Positions 63,338 to 64,000 of a DNA stretch of 64,000 nucleotides are shown one piece after another. Source of the DNA: Gardnerella piotii (GTDB taxonomy: Bacteria > Actinomycetota > Actinomycetes > Actinomycetales > Bifidobacteriaceae). The position numbers and the translations under genes are program-made. Under the pieces are notes generated by a model. That model saw only the letters and a list, made by a program, of their open reading frames with translations, was not told the DNA's origin and did not search any database. Within the stretch, counting starts at the first letter, position 1; the number at the start of each line of letters is the position of its first letter. The stretch lies in the NCBI RefSeq assembly GCF_003397585.1, contig NZ_QJUV01000001.1, forward strand, positions 62,001 to 126,000, read 5' to 3'.

Positions 63338-63441
63338 TGTGGATAAAACTTTTAGTTATCCACATTTTAGGCGTGTTGCTGTGTATATCTATAAAAGTTG
63401 TCCACAAATGGGGGATAACTTTGTGGATATCCTGCGGATAA
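63338..63441. other. DnaA-box cluster between amt and the MATE gene
   Basis: Perfect boxes lie at 63338-63346 (TGTGGATAA) and 63356-63364 (TTATCCACA). One-mismatch boxes lie at 63398-63406 (TTGTCCACA), 63422-63430 (TGTGGATAT) and 63433-63441 (TGCGGATAA). An AT-rich stretch follows before the MATE start. Located about 33 kb from oriC. Confidence 0.75.
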
Positions 63442-63560
63442 CTTTTTTGAAATCATATTCAGTTTGCAATTCAAAAAATTTTATGATAGCGATTGCATAA
63501 TTCAAGATAAATGATTCAATTACCAAAAAGGCATGAAAAGGCGTTAAATAGGCCATTATT

Positions 63561-64000
63561 ATGAGCGATCAGAGTGAAAACGTTAACAAAAAAGACCTAC
63601 TGAAACACATATTTTCTCTAGCTATTCCTACATTTGGCCAGCTTATTGCAGAACCAGCGTTTGTTTTAGTAGACACTGCAATAGTAGGTCATTTAGGTAA
63701 AACGCAATTAGCGGGGCTTTCAATAGGCTCAACCGTGCTCTTAACAACAACGGGGCTGTGCCTGTTTTTGGCGTATAACACAACAAGCCAAGTTGCAAGG
63801 CTATTGGGTGCTGGCAAAAATCGCCAAGGGCTAAGCGTTGGAATGGATGGATTGTGGCTTGCTCTCGTGCTTGGGGTTGTTCTAACGCTTGTTTTAATGG
63901 TGTTTGCGCGTTCGCTTTGTCAAAGTTTTGGCGCAAATGGCGAAACGCTTAAAAACGCGATTATTTACACTCAAACTGTTATGCCAGGTTTGCCTGCAAT
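63561..64000 (+). CDS. MATE family efflux transporter, N-terminus only
   Basis: Open from the ATG at 63561 to the window end, about 146 residues. It begins MSDQSENVNKKDLLKHIFSLAIPTFGQLIAEPAFVLVDTAIVGHLGK (in outline). The helix-1 motif PTFGQLIAEPAFVLVDTAIVG is characteristic of MATE/DinF drug/sodium antiporters. Four membrane helices are visible so far. The rest is outside the window. DinF-type membership is the more likely, because of the EPAF...DTAIVGH sequence, but remains provisional. Confidence 0.9.
   Translation, partial: MSDQSENVNKKDLLKHIFSLAIPTFGQLIAEPAFVLVDTAIVGHLGKTQLAGLSIGSTVLLTTTGLCLFLAYNTTSQVARLLGAGKNRQGLSVGMDGLWLALVLGVVLTLVLMVFARSLCQSFGANGETLKNAIIYTQTVMPGLPA

Noticed and set aside
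1-64000. CRISPR array, insertion sequence, prophage, rRNA or toxin-antitoxin genes
   Set aside because: No regularly spaced direct repeats, transposase, integrase, phage structural genes or rRNA sequence were found. The gene content is core chromosomal.

Overview
The window is chromosomal DNA around the replication origin of a low-GC member of the Bifidobacteriaceae, most likely Gardnerella or a close relative. The lineage call is inference. It rests on actinobacterial marker genes (CrgA, a DUF881 protein, class E sortase, the FHA/PstP/RodA/PbpA/PknA/PknB cluster, DUF3073, DUF3566, DUF6049, MsiK, a 6C RNA) in DNA that is AT-rich for an actinobacterium, arranged in the bifidobacterial order around dnaA. 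No insertion sequence, prophage, CRISPR array or rRNA operon was seen.

Layout. 0-9 kb: trpS (cut by the left edge), a DUF3073 protein, an SCP-like protein, glycogen phosphorylase, an unrecognised four-helix membrane/coiled-coil protein, a rhomboid protease, a DnaA-box cluster and a THUMP-like methyltransferase. 9-20.5 kb: the growth and division signalling block, with crgA facing DUF881-sortase, then a minus-strand operon fhaA-fhaB-pstP-rodA-pbpA-pknA-pknB. 20.7-22 kb: a PAP2 phosphatase and mscL. 22-32.6 kb: the minus-strand replication block dnaA-dnaN-recF-DUF721-gyrB-gyrA-DUF3566. oriC lies between dnaA and dnaN, with a second DnaA-box group between dnaA and rpmH. 33-39.2 kb: the plus-strand block rpmH-rnpA-yidD-yidC-khpB-rsmG-parA-parB, carrying eight parS or near-parS sites. 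39.2-47.9 kb: trxB, a membrane pseudokinase, murJ, a DUF6049 protein and a Nudix hydrolase on the minus strand. 47.9-56 kb: a CCA-adding-type nucleotidyltransferase, then LytR_C protein, rsmA, an Rpf-like protein, a 6C RNA, tRNA-Thr, a DsbA-like protein and a third Ser/Thr kinase. 56-64 kb: msiK with a structured leader, a DUF4032 protein, a FucU-type mutarotase behind a palindromic operator, tRNA-Lys, a glutaredoxin-like protein, ftsY, amt, another DnaA-box cluster, and the start of a MATE transporter cut by the right edge.

How it works together. DnaA, DnaN, RecF, the DUF721 protein and gyrase serve replication initiation and topology. ParA/ParB with the local parS array segregates the origin. 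The kinase/phosphatase/FHA cluster with RodA, PbpA, CrgA, MurJ, the pseudokinase and the Rpf-like hydrolase forms the envelope-growth control network typical of actinobacteria. The least expected signals are the in-frame parS sites inside parB, the DnaA-box clusters about 23 and 33 kb from oriC, and the structured RNAs at 52.7 and 56.2 kb.
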